DNA from: MnTg04 sp964568075
GTDB lineage: Bacteria; Pseudomonadota; Gammaproteobacteria; Steroidobacterales; MnTg04
Assembly: GCA_964568075.1 (NCBI GenBank)
Contig: CAZMOM010000012.1
Span: 1-64,000, forward strand
Reading direction: 5' to 3'
DNA length: 64,000 nt
Numbering within the stretch: position 1 is the first letter of the stretch; the number at the start of each line of letters is the position of its first letter. The position numbers were made by a program, and so were the translations under genes. Below are positions 8,383 to 17,294 of this stretch, piece after piece. Below the pieces are notes generated by a model. It saw only the letters and a list, made by a program, of their open reading frames with translations. It was not told the origin of the DNA and made no database searches.

Positions 8383-9843
8383 GTGACCATAAGGAAAACA
8401 ATCAGGTTCAGTCACACGCGCATGCTCAAGATCGGCCGCACATTATTATCCGTGATTCTGGCTATGGGGCTGTCTCGGCCTGCCTTGTCAGAACCACAGC
8501 CTGACGAGCTATTGCCGGATGCGGCCCGGGAACGCCTGACTCAGCAGGAAATTGTCGCCGGCGACCTGTCGTTAATCGAATTGAGACGCGCTGGCATGAC
8601 TATTTTTACGCGGCCGTTTAACCATGCCGATGGCTACGGTGATGGCCCTCCCGATATGGCCGACCCCACTACACCGGGGGGACGTCCGACCTTGCAGGGC
8701 AACGGCTCCTTTCTCAGAGTCAACGGCCTCGACGCCCAAACCTGCCTCGAATGTCACAGTCTGGTCAGCATGGGCACCCGCCCACCGATTTTCGGCATCG
8801 GCGGTGCCGGGGCGATCGCCAGTTCGGCTCTGTTTATGCCACGCAATATCGATGTCTCCGACCAGCTGGCCATGGGTCGTGCGAGTATCGATGGTCGCCT
8901 GATCAACCCGGTGTCGCTGTTCGGCGCGGGTGGTGTGCAGGCCGTCGGACGAGAAATGACCGGCGACCTGCAGACGCTTAAGACCCGGGCCCTCGAAAAT
9001 CCGGGGCTGGCGGTGAGGTTAATCAGCAAGGAAGTCGATTTCGGCGTCATCGTCGCTGACAAGACAGGCGGCCTGGACAACTCCGGAATCGAGGGTATCG
9101 ATGATGATCTCGTGGTGCGGCCCTTTGGACGTAAAGGGGAATTCGCGACACTGCGCCAGTTCGATCAGGTCGCGATGATGTTTCATCTGGGAATCCAGCC
9201 GGTCGAGATATTCGGCCCCGGCGTCGACGACGATGGCGACGGTGTCGCGAACGAAATTCTGGTCGGTGAAATGAGCGCCCTGGAGATTTTTATTGCGACG
9301 CAGGACTCCCCGGTTCAGCTGCGCGGTGATCGGGAAATTACCGCCGGCTCCGGGCTTTTCGAAACGGCCGGGTGTGTCGATTGCCACCGGCCAATGCTGA
9401 CGACCGAAAGCCCATACCTAGGTTTTGATTTTCCGGTCGTTGACGACCGTCCCGGCGCGAATCTGTATTTCAAAATCGACCTGCGCCGGAACCCGGCGAG
9501 GCTTCGACCGGCGGCCAAGGGCGGAGTGGAAGTCCCGCTGTTCTCAGACCTGAAGAGACACGATATGGGCGCCGGGCTGGCCGAAGATTTTGCTTTGCTG
9601 AGTGAACAAGCGAACCGCGAATTTATAACCGCAAAGCTTTGGGGCGTCGCCGATACAGCGCCCTATCTCCACGATGGCCGGGCGCTGACGCTGGAGGAGG
9701 CCATCGACTTGCACGGTGGAGAAGCGAGAGCAGCCCGCGATCGTTTCCTGGCGCTGGACCAGAGACAGCAAAAGCAGGTCATCGTATTTCTCAAATCGTT
9801 ACGCAACCCAAGAAACCCCAACAGCGATACGCTCGCTAATTAG
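8383..9843 (+). CDS. Di-haem c-type oxidoreductase (DHOR/DUF1111-like, peroxidase-related)
   Basis: The protein has two haem sites, CLECH near residues 121-125 and CVDCH near 331-335. A C-terminal YLHDGRALTLEEAI motif is shared with DHOR/DUF1111 and MauG/CcpA-like di-haem proteins. A VDDDGDGVANE stretch at about 281-291 could bind calcium. The GTG at 8383 gives 486 residues. An internal ATG at 8422 would begin directly with the signal peptide (LLSVILAMGLSRPALS) and is also plausible. It should be periplasmic, and its substrate cannot be told. No partner gene (for example an imelysin lipoprotein) is adjacent. Confidence 0.85.
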   Translation: MTIRKTIRFSHTRMLKIGRTLLSVILAMGLSRPALSEPQPDELLPDAARERLTQQEIVAGDLSLIELRRAGMTIFTRPFNHADGYGDGPPDMADPTTPGGRPTLQGNGSFLRVNGLDAQTCLECHSLVSMGTRPPIFGIGGAGAIASSALFMPRNIDVSDQLAMGRASIDGRLINPVSLFGAGGVQAVGREMTGDLQTLKTRALENPGLAVRLISKEVDFGVIVADKTGGLDNSGIEGIDDDLVVRPFGRKGEFATLRQFDQVAMMFHLGIQPVEIFGPGVDDDGDGVANEILVGEMSALEIFIATQDSPVQLRGDREITAGSGLFETAGCVDCHRPMLTTESPYLGFDFPVVDDRPGANLYFKIDLRRNPARLRPAAKGGVEVPLFSDLKRHDMGAGLAEDFALLSEQANREFITAKLWGVADTAPYLHDGRALTLEEAIDLHGGEARAARDRFLALDQRQQKQVIVFLKSLRNPRNPNSDTLAN

Positions 9844-9859
9844 GACAAAATCTGCGCAT

Positions 9860-9885
9860 AAAAAAGCCCCCGATAAATCGGGGGC
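9860..9885 (-). terminator. Intrinsic terminator of the 64-residue small gene
   Basis: Eight-bp perfect stem (GCCCCCGA at 9866-9873, complement at 9878-9885) with a TAAA loop. Read on the minus strand it is followed by six T. It lies 36 bases beyond the stop of the small minus-strand gene, which supports that gene being transcribed. Confidence 0.8.
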
Positions 9886-9920
9886 AAGTTAGCCTAAGGG
9901 GATCATGGGCTAATTGGAGA

Positions 9921-10115
9921 CTAATGCAATCGTGACCAGTCGAGAACCGTTACTTCTTCGGCCTCAATATCAAAATTCTGTGCGAGCAGCGTGCGAACTT
10001 CTTCATTTTCGAATTCGTGTTGCGCGAGGCGGTTAATTTCTACGACGCCGCTGTACTCGCTGCATCTGCCCTTCTGCTCGGTCAGTAAAAAGTGTGTGTA
10101 GTACTTTTTTCTCAT
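9921..10115 (-). CDS. Hypothetical 64-residue protein
   Basis: This short, charged protein (MRKKYYTHFLL at the start, many Glu residues, ending DWSRLH) has no signal peptide, membrane segment or recognised domain. Support comes from its own intrinsic terminator and from its position alone between two plus-strand genes, with a free 196-base upstream region. The ribosome-binding site is weak. The function is unknown. The pattern EEVRTLLAQNFDIEAEEVTVLDWSRLH reads like an amphipathic helix followed by a strand. Confidence 0.6.
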   Translation of the reverse strand: MRKKYYTHFLLTEQKGRCSEYSGVVEINRLAQHEFENEEVRTLLAQNFDIEAEEVTVLDWSRLH

Positions 10116-10311
10116 GGGCTCAGACTACTGCCCGGCGAGGTAATTTTTCTGTGAGTCAGCGCACATTACGAAAAAAAACCTGCTTGTCCGATGCACATTG
10201 CCGTATTTATTAGCGTAGCGACAGGACGATTTCTGGTTTATGTTAAAGGAAATCGGCATATTCATTTTGGCTTTCAAAAGTCGCGCATGCTGTTGCAGCG
10301 CGGGAGAAAAC

Positions 10312-11259
10312 ATGCGATTCAGAAAACTCGGAAACAGTGAATTGGAGGTCTCGGAAATCGCACTGGGATCCTGGCTGACGTTTGGCGTGGGCGTTGAAGC
10401 GGAGCGGGCCAGGAACTGCCTGTCCGCGGCATTCGATTGCGGCATTAATTTTATCGATACGGCCAATGTTTATGGGAAAGGTGCGGCGGAATCATTTCTC
10501 GGCGACGCTCTGGCGGGCCGCCCGAGAGACAGCTACGTGCTGGCTACCAAACTTTTTTTCCCCATGACCGAGACCGACAAAGGTTTGTCCGGTGAGCAGA
10601 TTCACCAGCAGATCGACGATTCGCTGAAACGTCTACGCACCGATTACCTGGATTTGTATCAATGCCATCGCTTCGATCCGGACACGCCGCTTGAAGAAAC
10701 GATGCGCGCGCTGACCGAAGTCGTCGAAGCGGGCAAAGCCCGCTACATCGGTTTCAGCGAGTGGACGGCGGCACAGATTCAGGCGGCCATGGATATTTCC
10801 GGTGTCGCGTCATTCGTGTCAAGCCAGCCCCAGTATTCGATGATCTGGCGGGTTCCCGAAAATGACGTTATTCCATTGTGCGGCGACAATGGGATCGGCC
10901 AGATCGTCTGGTCGCCGCTGGGGCAGGGCGTGCTGACCGGCAAGTACAAACCCGGCGCGAAATTGCCAGCGGATTCGCGCGCGGCCAGCCCGACTATGAA
11001 CCAGTTTATGGATCGCTTGCTTGGCGAGTCATTGTTGCTGGCGGTCGACAGTCTGCACCCCATTGCCGAACAAACAGGCATAACGCTGAGTCAGATGGCG
11101 TTGGCCTGGGTGTTGCGTGAGCCGAATGTCGCATCTGCGATCATCGGTGCATCCAGGCCGGAACAGGTCGAGGAGAACGCCGCGGCTTCAGGTATCGAGC
11201 TTGATGAGGATACTCTCGCCGCCATCGACCACGCACTGGCGGGCGTCATACAGCGCTGA
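10312..11259 (+). CDS. Aldo/keto reductase (Kv-beta/YghZ-like)
   Basis: This 315-residue TIM-barrel NADPH oxidoreductase starts at the ATG at 10312, preceded by GGGAG at a good distance. An upstream in-frame ATG at 10240 has no such site. The catalytic tetrad is visible: Asp and Tyr in FIDTANVYGKG, Lys in YVLATKLF, His in YQCHRFD. The NADPH-binding C-terminal motif (SAIIGASRPEQVEENA) is typical of the AKR family. It probably reduces small cytoplasmic aldehydes or ketones. It stands alone, converging on the dehydrogenase at 11360. Confidence 0.92.
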   Translation: MRFRKLGNSELEVSEIALGSWLTFGVGVEAERARNCLSAAFDCGINFIDTANVYGKGAAESFLGDALAGRPRDSYVLATKLFFPMTETDKGLSGEQIHQQIDDSLKRLRTDYLDLYQCHRFDPDTPLEETMRALTEVVEAGKARYIGFSEWTAAQIQAAMDISGVASFVSSQPQYSMIWRVPENDVIPLCGDNGIGQIVWSPLGQGVLTGKYKPGAKLPADSRAASPTMNQFMDRLLGESLLLAVDSLHPIAEQTGITLSQMALAWVLREPNVASAIIGASRPEQVEENAAASGIELDEDTLAAIDHALAGVIQR

Positions 11260-11359
11260 ACTGCTTTATCTTTCGGTCCGGTCTTTCAGGTTCCTGCCGA
11301 CCGGAGTCTGACAAGTAACTGTTTCGCTTGCGCGGTGGCGCATCCGCTGATTTTCGTCG

Positions 11360-12628
11360 CTAGTCTTCGGCCAAATATGAAATTTTCCAGATCGTCCCGC
11401 GTACCGAGTCGCTGACAAACAAACTGCCATCCGGTCCGACCGCAAGGCCGACCGGCCGGTGCTTCGCCTGTCGGGGATTTCGAATCCGTGCCTTACCCGC
11501 GAAACCATCGGCAAAAGTGCGCCAGCTGCCAGCCGGTTTACCGTCTTTCATCGGCACAAAGACGATCTGATACCCCGCCTGCAGACCCGGGGCACGGTTC
11601 CACGAACCATGGAATGCAATGAAAGCACCGCCCCGGTATTCGCCAGGGAACTGGGTGCCGTCGTAAAAAATCAGCCCATCCGGCGCCCAGTGCGCCGGGA
11701 AAGCCACCAGCGGATCCGGGTATTTGCCGTCCGGCGCAGTCTTTTCGCCGTCTCCCCCGTACTCGGGCCCGATCATGCGCTGGTTTCTCAGACCATCGTA
11801 GTAGGTATATGGCCAGCCGAAATCAGAACCCTGGAGCGCGACATGAAATTCCTCGGCGGGCAATTCCTGCCGCTGGTCGGCGCTAAAAAAACGTGGCCAC
11901 AGATCGTCAAGCTGATCTCTGCCATGCATGACGAAATACAGCTCCTCGGCATCGTCGTTGAAAGCCAGCGCCACCGAATTGCGAATCCCGGTCACGAAGC
12001 GCATTCCGTCGGCAAGCTGGTTCTGGTTCAACCGATCCGCTGAAAACTTCCAGATGCCGCCGCCGCGGAACAGTTGCGGGCAGGGATCCTGCCCCGGCGA
12101 ACCGGCGGTTCGACCTATTTTCTGGCAGGCGTTGGATGGCGCTCCCGAGTTAACAAACAGGTCTCCATCTGCGCTGATCGCCAGCGACTTCGCGTCATGT
12201 GGGCTGTTCTTCGGAAACCCGGACGCAGCCACCTCCATTTCACCGGATGGCACCAGCTCATCATCGGCGAATTTCATCCGGAAAACCGTGTCGTCGGAAG
12301 AGAAATAAAGATAACCGTCGTAAATTGCCACGCCGGCGCCGCCATCGTGTCCAAAGAATTCGCGCCTGTCGGCCACACCATCCTCATCCGTGTCACGCAA
12401 GCCGACGACGCCTTCGCCTGTCCCGGCATTTCGCAGCACAACATAAATGTCGCCGTTAGCGCGCACCGCCAGGTGGCGCGCCTGCCCCAGCCTCGTGGCA
12501 ACGACCTTCGCCTCGAACCCGGGCGGCAGTACCAGCTTGACCGGATCGGCCGCAAACGTTGCTGGAGCGGCCATCATGAAAGCGAGCGCCAGGCAAGAGA
12601 CAGCGCAGGGAATTCGGAAAGTTTTCAT
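11360..12628 (-). CDS. Exported PQQ-dependent sugar dehydrogenase-like / sorbosone dehydrogenase-like beta-propeller
   Basis: This 422-residue protein starts at the ATG at 12628 with GGAGACC just upstream. A signal peptide ends near TFAA. The body is a six-bladed propeller of the glucose/sorbosone dehydrogenase family, with repeated motifs such as RHLAVRANGDIYV, FVTGIRNSVALAF, DFGWPYTYYDG and HRPVGLAVGPDGSLFVSD. Family members oxidise sugars in the periplasm with PQQ, but many homologues of this branch have no proven cofactor. No PQQ synthesis genes are in the window. Confidence 0.85.
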   Translation of the reverse strand: MKTFRIPCAVSCLALAFMMAAPATFAADPVKLVLPPGFEAKVVATRLGQARHLAVRANGDIYVVLRNAGTGEGVVGLRDTDEDGVADRREFFGHDGGAGVAIYDGYLYFSSDDTVFRMKFADDELVPSGEMEVAASGFPKNSPHDAKSLAISADGDLFVNSGAPSNACQKIGRTAGSPGQDPCPQLFRGGGIWKFSADRLNQNQLADGMRFVTGIRNSVALAFNDDAEELYFVMHGRDQLDDLWPRFFSADQRQELPAEEFHVALQGSDFGWPYTYYDGLRNQRMIGPEYGGDGEKTAPDGKYPDPLVAFPAHWAPDGLIFYDGTQFPGEYRGGAFIAFHGSWNRAPGLQAGYQIVFVPMKDGKPAGSWRTFADGFAGKARIRNPRQAKHRPVGLAVGPDGSLFVSDSVRGTIWKISYLAED

Positions 12629-12678
12629 ATGGTCTCCGGCAATTGGGTGAACCGAATCGGAGATGACAAACATAATCT

Positions 12679-13176
12679 ATGATGGCATCGGGAGAAATAG
12701 TACGCCATTATTTGCCGATGAGACGCCTGAACGGAATGTCGTTACCAAAGTCTGTCCCATCGATTGAAAAAACAGGCTGGCGATCGAACACTGGTACTCG
12801 CGTAGCGATACTGTTCGTGTGCCTGGCTGTAACGCATCTGGCGTCCCCGGCATTGTTTGCGCACACTACTGTTCTGGTTAAAAACCGGCTTTTCTGTGAT
12901 GAAGAAAAACAATTATGCATACTGGGCTGGATTGCTTACGAAGATCATTTTAACACCATACGTATTGATGGCCAGTTGGCGGAACGCAATGTACCCGGCA
13001 CGGTCAGTCTGCATTTTTCAGGAACGACGCGCACCAGTGAGTCTGTTTCAGCGAAAATGGAATTCAGGATCGACGGCCGCTACAGGGAAATTATCAAAAA
13101 TTCCATAGTGCCTGATGCACCCTCGCGTACCCGGTGGACCATGACCGTTTTCTATTTCACGGCCGACCAACGATGA
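12679..13176 (+). CDS. Unknown exported protein
   Basis: This protein of up to 165 residues has a hydrophobic signal-like segment (about residues 43-60, ending ALFA-HTT) and a mature part of about 105 residues, rich in beta-strand patterns, with two cysteines (FCDEEKQLC). I do not recognise the family. The start is uncertain. ATG codons at 12679, 12718 and 12736 are in frame and the last gives the most usual signal peptide length. Its stop codon overlaps the next gene's ATG by three bases (ATGA), which supports it as a real gene coupled to the membrane peroxiredoxin. Confidence 0.6.
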   Translation: MMASGEIVRHYLPMRRLNGMSLPKSVPSIEKTGWRSNTGTRVAILFVCLAVTHLASPALFAHTTVLVKNRLFCDEEKQLCILGWIAYEDHFNTIRIDGQLAERNVPGTVSLHFSGTTRTSESVSAKMEFRIDGRYREIIKNSIVPDAPSRTRWTMTVFYFTADQR

Positions 13177-14015
13177 ACCGCGCCAAATCGGTTTTCGCCA
13201 TGGCGTTTTTCGCGTTGCTCGCCATCGTCTCGATCCAGGCTGTCAGTCATCTTGTCTCAGGCTTTGATCTGGGCTGGCTGGGCGCCTTGTTCGCCTCCGT
13301 GCCATTGCTGTTAATGCTGATTTTCGTGATGCTGGGCAAGAGATTTCCCGCTAGCCAGTCCCGGCTGACCGCGATTACCGTGACTACTGCATTCGGTACA
13401 ACACTGGCCGCTGTCGATTGGGTCTTGCGCTCCGGCTCATTCGCGGCTGCCGGCATGGCCGGCCTGTGCTTTGTCGCGTACATCGTCTACCAACTCTGGT
13501 ATAGCCATCTCGATCGCTCGACATCGAGAATACACAAAGGACATCCCCTGCCAGAGTTTTCGGCGCTGGATCCGGATGGCGAGCCGGTGTATAGCCGCGA
13601 CCTTATCGGCAGACCAGCGCTGCTGATGTTTTATCGCGGTAACTGGTGTCCGTTTTGTATGTTGCAAATCAAGGAACTGGTCGCCGCTTATCGTGACCTG
13701 GGCGAGCGCGCGAAAATCGTGCTGATCAGCCCGCAACCTGCCGGCCATACCAAAAAGCTGGCCAACAAATTCCAGGTACCGTTCGAATTCTGGGTAGACC
13801 CTGACGGCCAGGTTGCGACGGTCCTCGGATTGCATCATGAAAACGGACTTCCCGCCGGGATGCAGGTTCTCGGGTATGACAGCGATACGGTTTTGCCGAC
13901 CGTCATTGTTGTTGGGCCGGATGGAACCGTTCTCGACAGCTACGAAAGCAATAATTATCGCGACCGGGCAAATCCTGATTTTCTGACAAGAACACTCGAA
14001 CAACACGGACTCTGA
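13173..14015 (+). CDS. Membrane-anchored peroxiredoxin/thioredoxin-fold protein
   Basis: This 280-residue protein has three hydrophobic segments (about 10-28, 36-55 and 67-110) followed by an AhpC/TSA-like thioredoxin fold. Its active-site motif is GNWCPFC (cysteines 159 and 162). The following LIGRPALLMFYRG and later VLPTVIVVGPDGTVLDSY segments are typical of redoxins. It probably reduces peroxides or protein disulfides at the membrane. The first ATG in the annotated frame that overlaps the previous stop is used (ATGA). Its own stop overlaps the likely CTG start of the next gene. The side of the membrane is not certain. Confidence 0.85.
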   Translation: MNRAKSVFAMAFFALLAIVSIQAVSHLVSGFDLGWLGALFASVPLLLMLIFVMLGKRFPASQSRLTAITVTTAFGTTLAAVDWVLRSGSFAAAGMAGLCFVAYIVYQLWYSHLDRSTSRIHKGHPLPEFSALDPDGEPVYSRDLIGRPALLMFYRGNWCPFCMLQIKELVAAYRDLGERAKIVLISPQPAGHTKKLANKFQVPFEFWVDPDGQVATVLGLHHENGLPAGMQVLGYDSDTVLPTVIVVGPDGTVLDSYESNNYRDRANPDFLTRTLEQHGL

Positions 14016-14329
14016 ACGGCGTCACAGCCGGCGGGCTGATCCACCTGTTTTCACACCTCGCTGTACCGGGCGTGGTTGCCGTGGTCTTTTTCAAAGACAA
14101 CTGGCGAAAGGCCTGGCTAATCATGCTGGCAACGATGCTGGTCGATCTCGATCATCTGTTTGCCAGCCCGATTTATGACACGGCCCGCTGTAGCATCGGC
14201 TTTCATCCGCTGCACCAGTGGCCGGCCATCCTGATCTACGCGCTTATGGCTTATGCCCGCCCACTCCGGCTGGTCGCCATCGGCCTTCTGATTCACATGC
14301 TGCTCGATGGTCTGGACTGCCTGATATAG
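14012..14329 (+). CDS. DUF6122-like small membrane protein, probable CTG start
   Basis: The conserved body contains WRKAWLIMLATMLVDLDHLFA and CSIGFHPLHQWPAILIY, then a C-terminal HMLLDGLDCLI, all hallmarks of the DUF6122 family of small membrane proteins with His/Asp motifs. The only ATG/GTG start near the front is a GTG at 14072, which would cut off the segment GLIHLFSHLAVPGVVAVVFF, a part that looks like the normal family N-terminus. A CTG at 14012 overlaps the previous stop (CTGA), just as upstream genes in this cluster overlap by ATGA, and no ATG, GTG or TTG exists between. The function is unknown. Confidence 0.7.
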   Translation: MNGVTAGGLIHLFSHLAVPGVVAVVFFKDNWRKAWLIMLATMLVDLDHLFASPIYDTARCSIGFHPLHQWPAILIYALMAYARPLRLVAIGLLIHMLLDGLDCLI

Positions 14330-14411
14330 CAACGGCCGTACAGCGTTATGAAGTTGGGCTGAAAGACAGGGCTCTGCTAAGCTTGCCACTGCCGTGATTT
14401 TGGGTTAGCCG

Positions 14412-16211
14412 ATGCAAGACTTCATCAAGGAATTAAGACGTCGCAATGTCGTTCGCGTAGCGGTTGTTTATGTCGTGATCGGCTGGCTTATCGTCCAGAT
14501 TGCCGAGACGGTACTGCCTGCTTTTGACGTGCCAGCTTGGGTCTTTCGTGCTGTCGTGATCCTGCTGGCACTTGGTTTGCCGATGGCGCTGGTCTTTGCC
14601 TGGGCATTCGAGCTGACGCCCGATGGTCTGAAGCGAGAAAAAGAAGTCGATCGCAGCCAGTCGATCACGCCGCAAACCGGCCGCAAGCTGAACTCCATTA
14701 TTATCGGTGCGCTGATTATAGCGGTCGGTTTTCTGCTCTATGACAAGTTGATCCCTGACGATGGTCGCGATGCGGATTCAGCGACGCAAGCAGCAAGCGC
14801 TGCATCGAATGAGGTCGCCCCAAAAACGGATCAGACAGACGAGAAGTCGATCGCCGTGTTGCCATTCGTCAACATGTCGGGGGACAAAGAAAATGAGTAC
14901 TTTTCTGATGGCCTGTCGGAAGAGTTGCTGAATGTGCTGGCCAAACTGCCGAATCTCAAAGTTGCCGGACGCACTTCGTCATTCCAGTTCAAGGGCGAAA
15001 ACAAAGACCTGCGCTTGATCGGCGAACAGCTTGGCGTCGCCCATGTACTGGAAGGCAGCGTCAGGCAGTCGGGGGTCAAGGTTCGCATTACGGCACAGTT
15101 GATCGACACCGAAACCGGCTTTCACCTCTGGTCGGAAACCTATGACCGGGAATTAACCGACATATTTGCAATACAGGACGAAATCTCGGCGGCGGTCGCC
15201 GAAGCTTTGAAAGTCACTCTGTTCGGTGAGACGGGCAAAAAAATCGTCAGTACCCGAGGAACCGAAAACATCGAGGCCTATGATCTGTATTTACGCGGCC
15301 GGTATCTTCGCGAACATATCAGTAGTGAAAATATCCAACAGTCGATCGCGGTACTGCACGCGGCGGTGGCTATCGACCCGAATTATGCCGCGGCGTGGGC
15401 GCAGCTCGCTTTAAGTCAGCAACGCTGGGTCTCTGCTTTCACCGAATCGCTGCAGTTTAGTACGGGTTTTTCGATCGTCCGACAATACGCGCTGCGAGCA
15501 CTGGCGCTGGACGACCAGCTCGCCGAAGCACACATCGCGCTCGGATCGGTTCAGTATACCTATGATTTTGACTGGACCGCTGCAGAACATTCATTTTTAC
15601 GTGCGCTGGAACTGGAGCCAAACAACCTCGGCGCCCTGGGTTGGTACTCTTCGCTGATGGCACTGAACGGCCATTTCGATGTTGCGGTGGATGCGGGCAG
15701 GCGATCGGTAGAACTGGATCCCTTGTCTTATGCCGCTCAGGACACTCTTTCATTTGCACTGTCGCTGGCCGGCCGGACAGACGAAAGTATGAATGCGCTG
15801 CAGCATTTGCTCGAGATGGACCCCGTCGTCGCCAGAATTCACGGTCGCATCGCATACCACCATCTGCTCCAGGGAAACCTGGCCGACGCCGAGGCCGAAT
15901 ATGACAAAGAACCTGTGGACTGGGTTCGTGACCAGGGGAAAATACTGGTGCTCGGTCGATCGGGAGAAAAGGCTGCGTGGTCCGTAGCACTCGAAGAATT
16001 TATCCGCGACTATGGCAAGAAAGACGCCTATCAAATCGCGGAAATCTACGCCGATGCCGGCGATCCCGATGCCGCATTCGCGTGGCTGGAAAGCGCCCTG
16101 GAAGTCAGGGATCCTGGACTGGTCTGGTTGAAAACCGATGCATTGCTGCGCACCCTGCACGGCGACCCGCGCTGGGCCGAATTTATGAACAAGGTCTGGA
16201 AGAACAACTGA
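14412..16211 (+). CDS. Membrane TolB-like/TPR protein
   Basis: This 599-residue protein starts with a conserved RRRNVVRVAVVYVVIGWLIVQ module. Three hydrophobic segments follow at about 15-35, 42-65 and 94-110. A TolB-like N-terminal fold (KSIAVLPFVNMS, about 145-270) with GTE/LRGR linkers comes next, and then tetratricopeptide repeats to the C-terminus. In family relatives this module is attached to adenylate cyclase or CadC domains, but neither is present here. It probably works as a membrane-bound scaffold with the TPR part in the cytoplasm. It is a paralogue in layout of the protein at 57337-59721. Confidence 0.85.
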   Translation: MQDFIKELRRRNVVRVAVVYVVIGWLIVQIAETVLPAFDVPAWVFRAVVILLALGLPMALVFAWAFELTPDGLKREKEVDRSQSITPQTGRKLNSIIIGALIIAVGFLLYDKLIPDDGRDADSATQAASAASNEVAPKTDQTDEKSIAVLPFVNMSGDKENEYFSDGLSEELLNVLAKLPNLKVAGRTSSFQFKGENKDLRLIGEQLGVAHVLEGSVRQSGVKVRITAQLIDTETGFHLWSETYDRELTDIFAIQDEISAAVAEALKVTLFGETGKKIVSTRGTENIEAYDLYLRGRYLREHISSENIQQSIAVLHAAVAIDPNYAAAWAQLALSQQRWVSAFTESLQFSTGFSIVRQYALRALALDDQLAEAHIALGSVQYTYDFDWTAAEHSFLRALELEPNNLGALGWYSSLMALNGHFDVAVDAGRRSVELDPLSYAAQDTLSFALSLAGRTDESMNALQHLLEMDPVVARIHGRIAYHHLLQGNLADAEAEYDKEPVDWVRDQGKILVLGRSGEKAAWSVALEEFIRDYGKKDAYQIAEIYADAGDPDAAFAWLESALEVRDPGLVWLKTDALLRTLHGDPRWAEFMNKVWKNN

Positions 16212-16231
16212 AACGGCGCAAGCGTTCCGAA

Positions 16232-17053
16232 CTAGTCTTTTCCCACCGCCAGCAAACGACTCGCTTTCTCCGCCGATACCGTGATCCCCTTGATCATCGC
16301 GGAACTGAAGCCCTCGTGCTCCATCCGGTTCAGACCGGCAATCGTACAGCCTCTTGGTGTCGTAACCTGGTCAATTTCACGCTCGGGGTGCTTTTCATGC
16401 GCCAGCAACAAAGTCGCCGCTCCCCTCGCGGTCTGAGCCGCAATCGCCAACGCATCCTCGGCATGAAAACCGATTTCGATGCCGCCCTGAGACGCCGCAC
16501 GAATTGCGCGCAGGAAGAAAGCGACACCACAGGCGCCTAGCGCCGTGGCTGCACCCATCAGCTCTTCGTCGATCACCAGGGTCTTGCCGACGCTGTCAAA
16601 AATCGATCGCGCCGCGGCTATACCATCGCCATCGGGATCGCCTGCCGCCAAACAGGTGATCGACTCACGAACCGCCGTCGCGGTGTTAGGCATGGCACGG
16701 ACGCACTCGATATCGTCGCCGATAGACTCGCGAAGCTGCGTCAGGTCAACACCCGACACCACCGAAATCAAAATGTGATGACCGCATTTCATTTCTGAGC
16801 TGATTTCGCCCAGCAAATCGTCAAGCTGCTGAGGTTCGACCGCAACAATAATGACATTCGCGGCGCGAACCGCTGTAATGTTATCTGCCTGCACGTCAAA
16901 ACCATCAGCTTTCTTATCATCGAGCAGATGGATTTTTCTTCGTGTCAGCACAATTTCTTTGGCGCTGACCGTACCGGATTGGACCAGGCCGTTGGCAATC
17001 GCCGTACCGATATTTCCAGCGCCGAGGATCGCAATTCTGAGTTTATTCTTCAC
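16232..17053 (-). CDS. proC: Pyrroline-5-carboxylate reductase
   Basis: ProC performs the last step of proline synthesis, reducing 1-pyrroline-5-carboxylate with NAD(P)H. The Rossmann motif GAGNIGTAIANGL is close to the N-terminus. The C-terminal conserved stretch QTARGAATLLLAHEKHPEREIDQVTTPRGCT is the family signature for the dimer and active site. The GTG at 17053 is preferred because AGGA lies seven bases upstream, giving 273 residues. An ATG at 17071 would add six residues. The usual YggS/YggT neighbours are absent and the gene stands alone. Confidence 0.93.
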   Translation of the reverse strand: MKNKLRIAILGAGNIGTAIANGLVQSGTVSAKEIVLTRRKIHLLDDKKADGFDVQADNITAVRAANVIIVAVEPQQLDDLLGEISSEMKCGHHILISVVSGVDLTQLRESIGDDIECVRAMPNTATAVRESITCLAAGDPDGDGIAAARSIFDSVGKTLVIDEELMGAATALGACGVAFFLRAIRAASQGGIEIGFHAEDALAIAAQTARGAATLLLAHEKHPEREIDQVTTPRGCTIAGLNRMEHEGFSSAMIKGITVSAEKASRLLAVGKD

Positions 17054-17294
17054 CGATTTTTCCTGTCGCATATTGCGAATTAGATTGAGGATTCATTGTG
17101 ACACAGCGACTGGCCTGCTACAGAAAGCCGAGCCGCAGGACTTAATTCAGCAGGAAAAATTTAACCGGGCAGTGGTCAAAAATATCGGAAAAAAATCCCG
17201 GCGCCCAGGTCAGAGCATCAGTCGGATAAATCATAACCCGGATTGTACAGCTCCGGACGCCGGTGAATCTCCCGGTAAAACCGGGCTGCGTCCT

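Noticed and set aside
17271..17285. Short hairpin CCCGGT/ACCGGG near the M20 stop as terminator
   Set aside because: The stem is only six bp and has no T-run.
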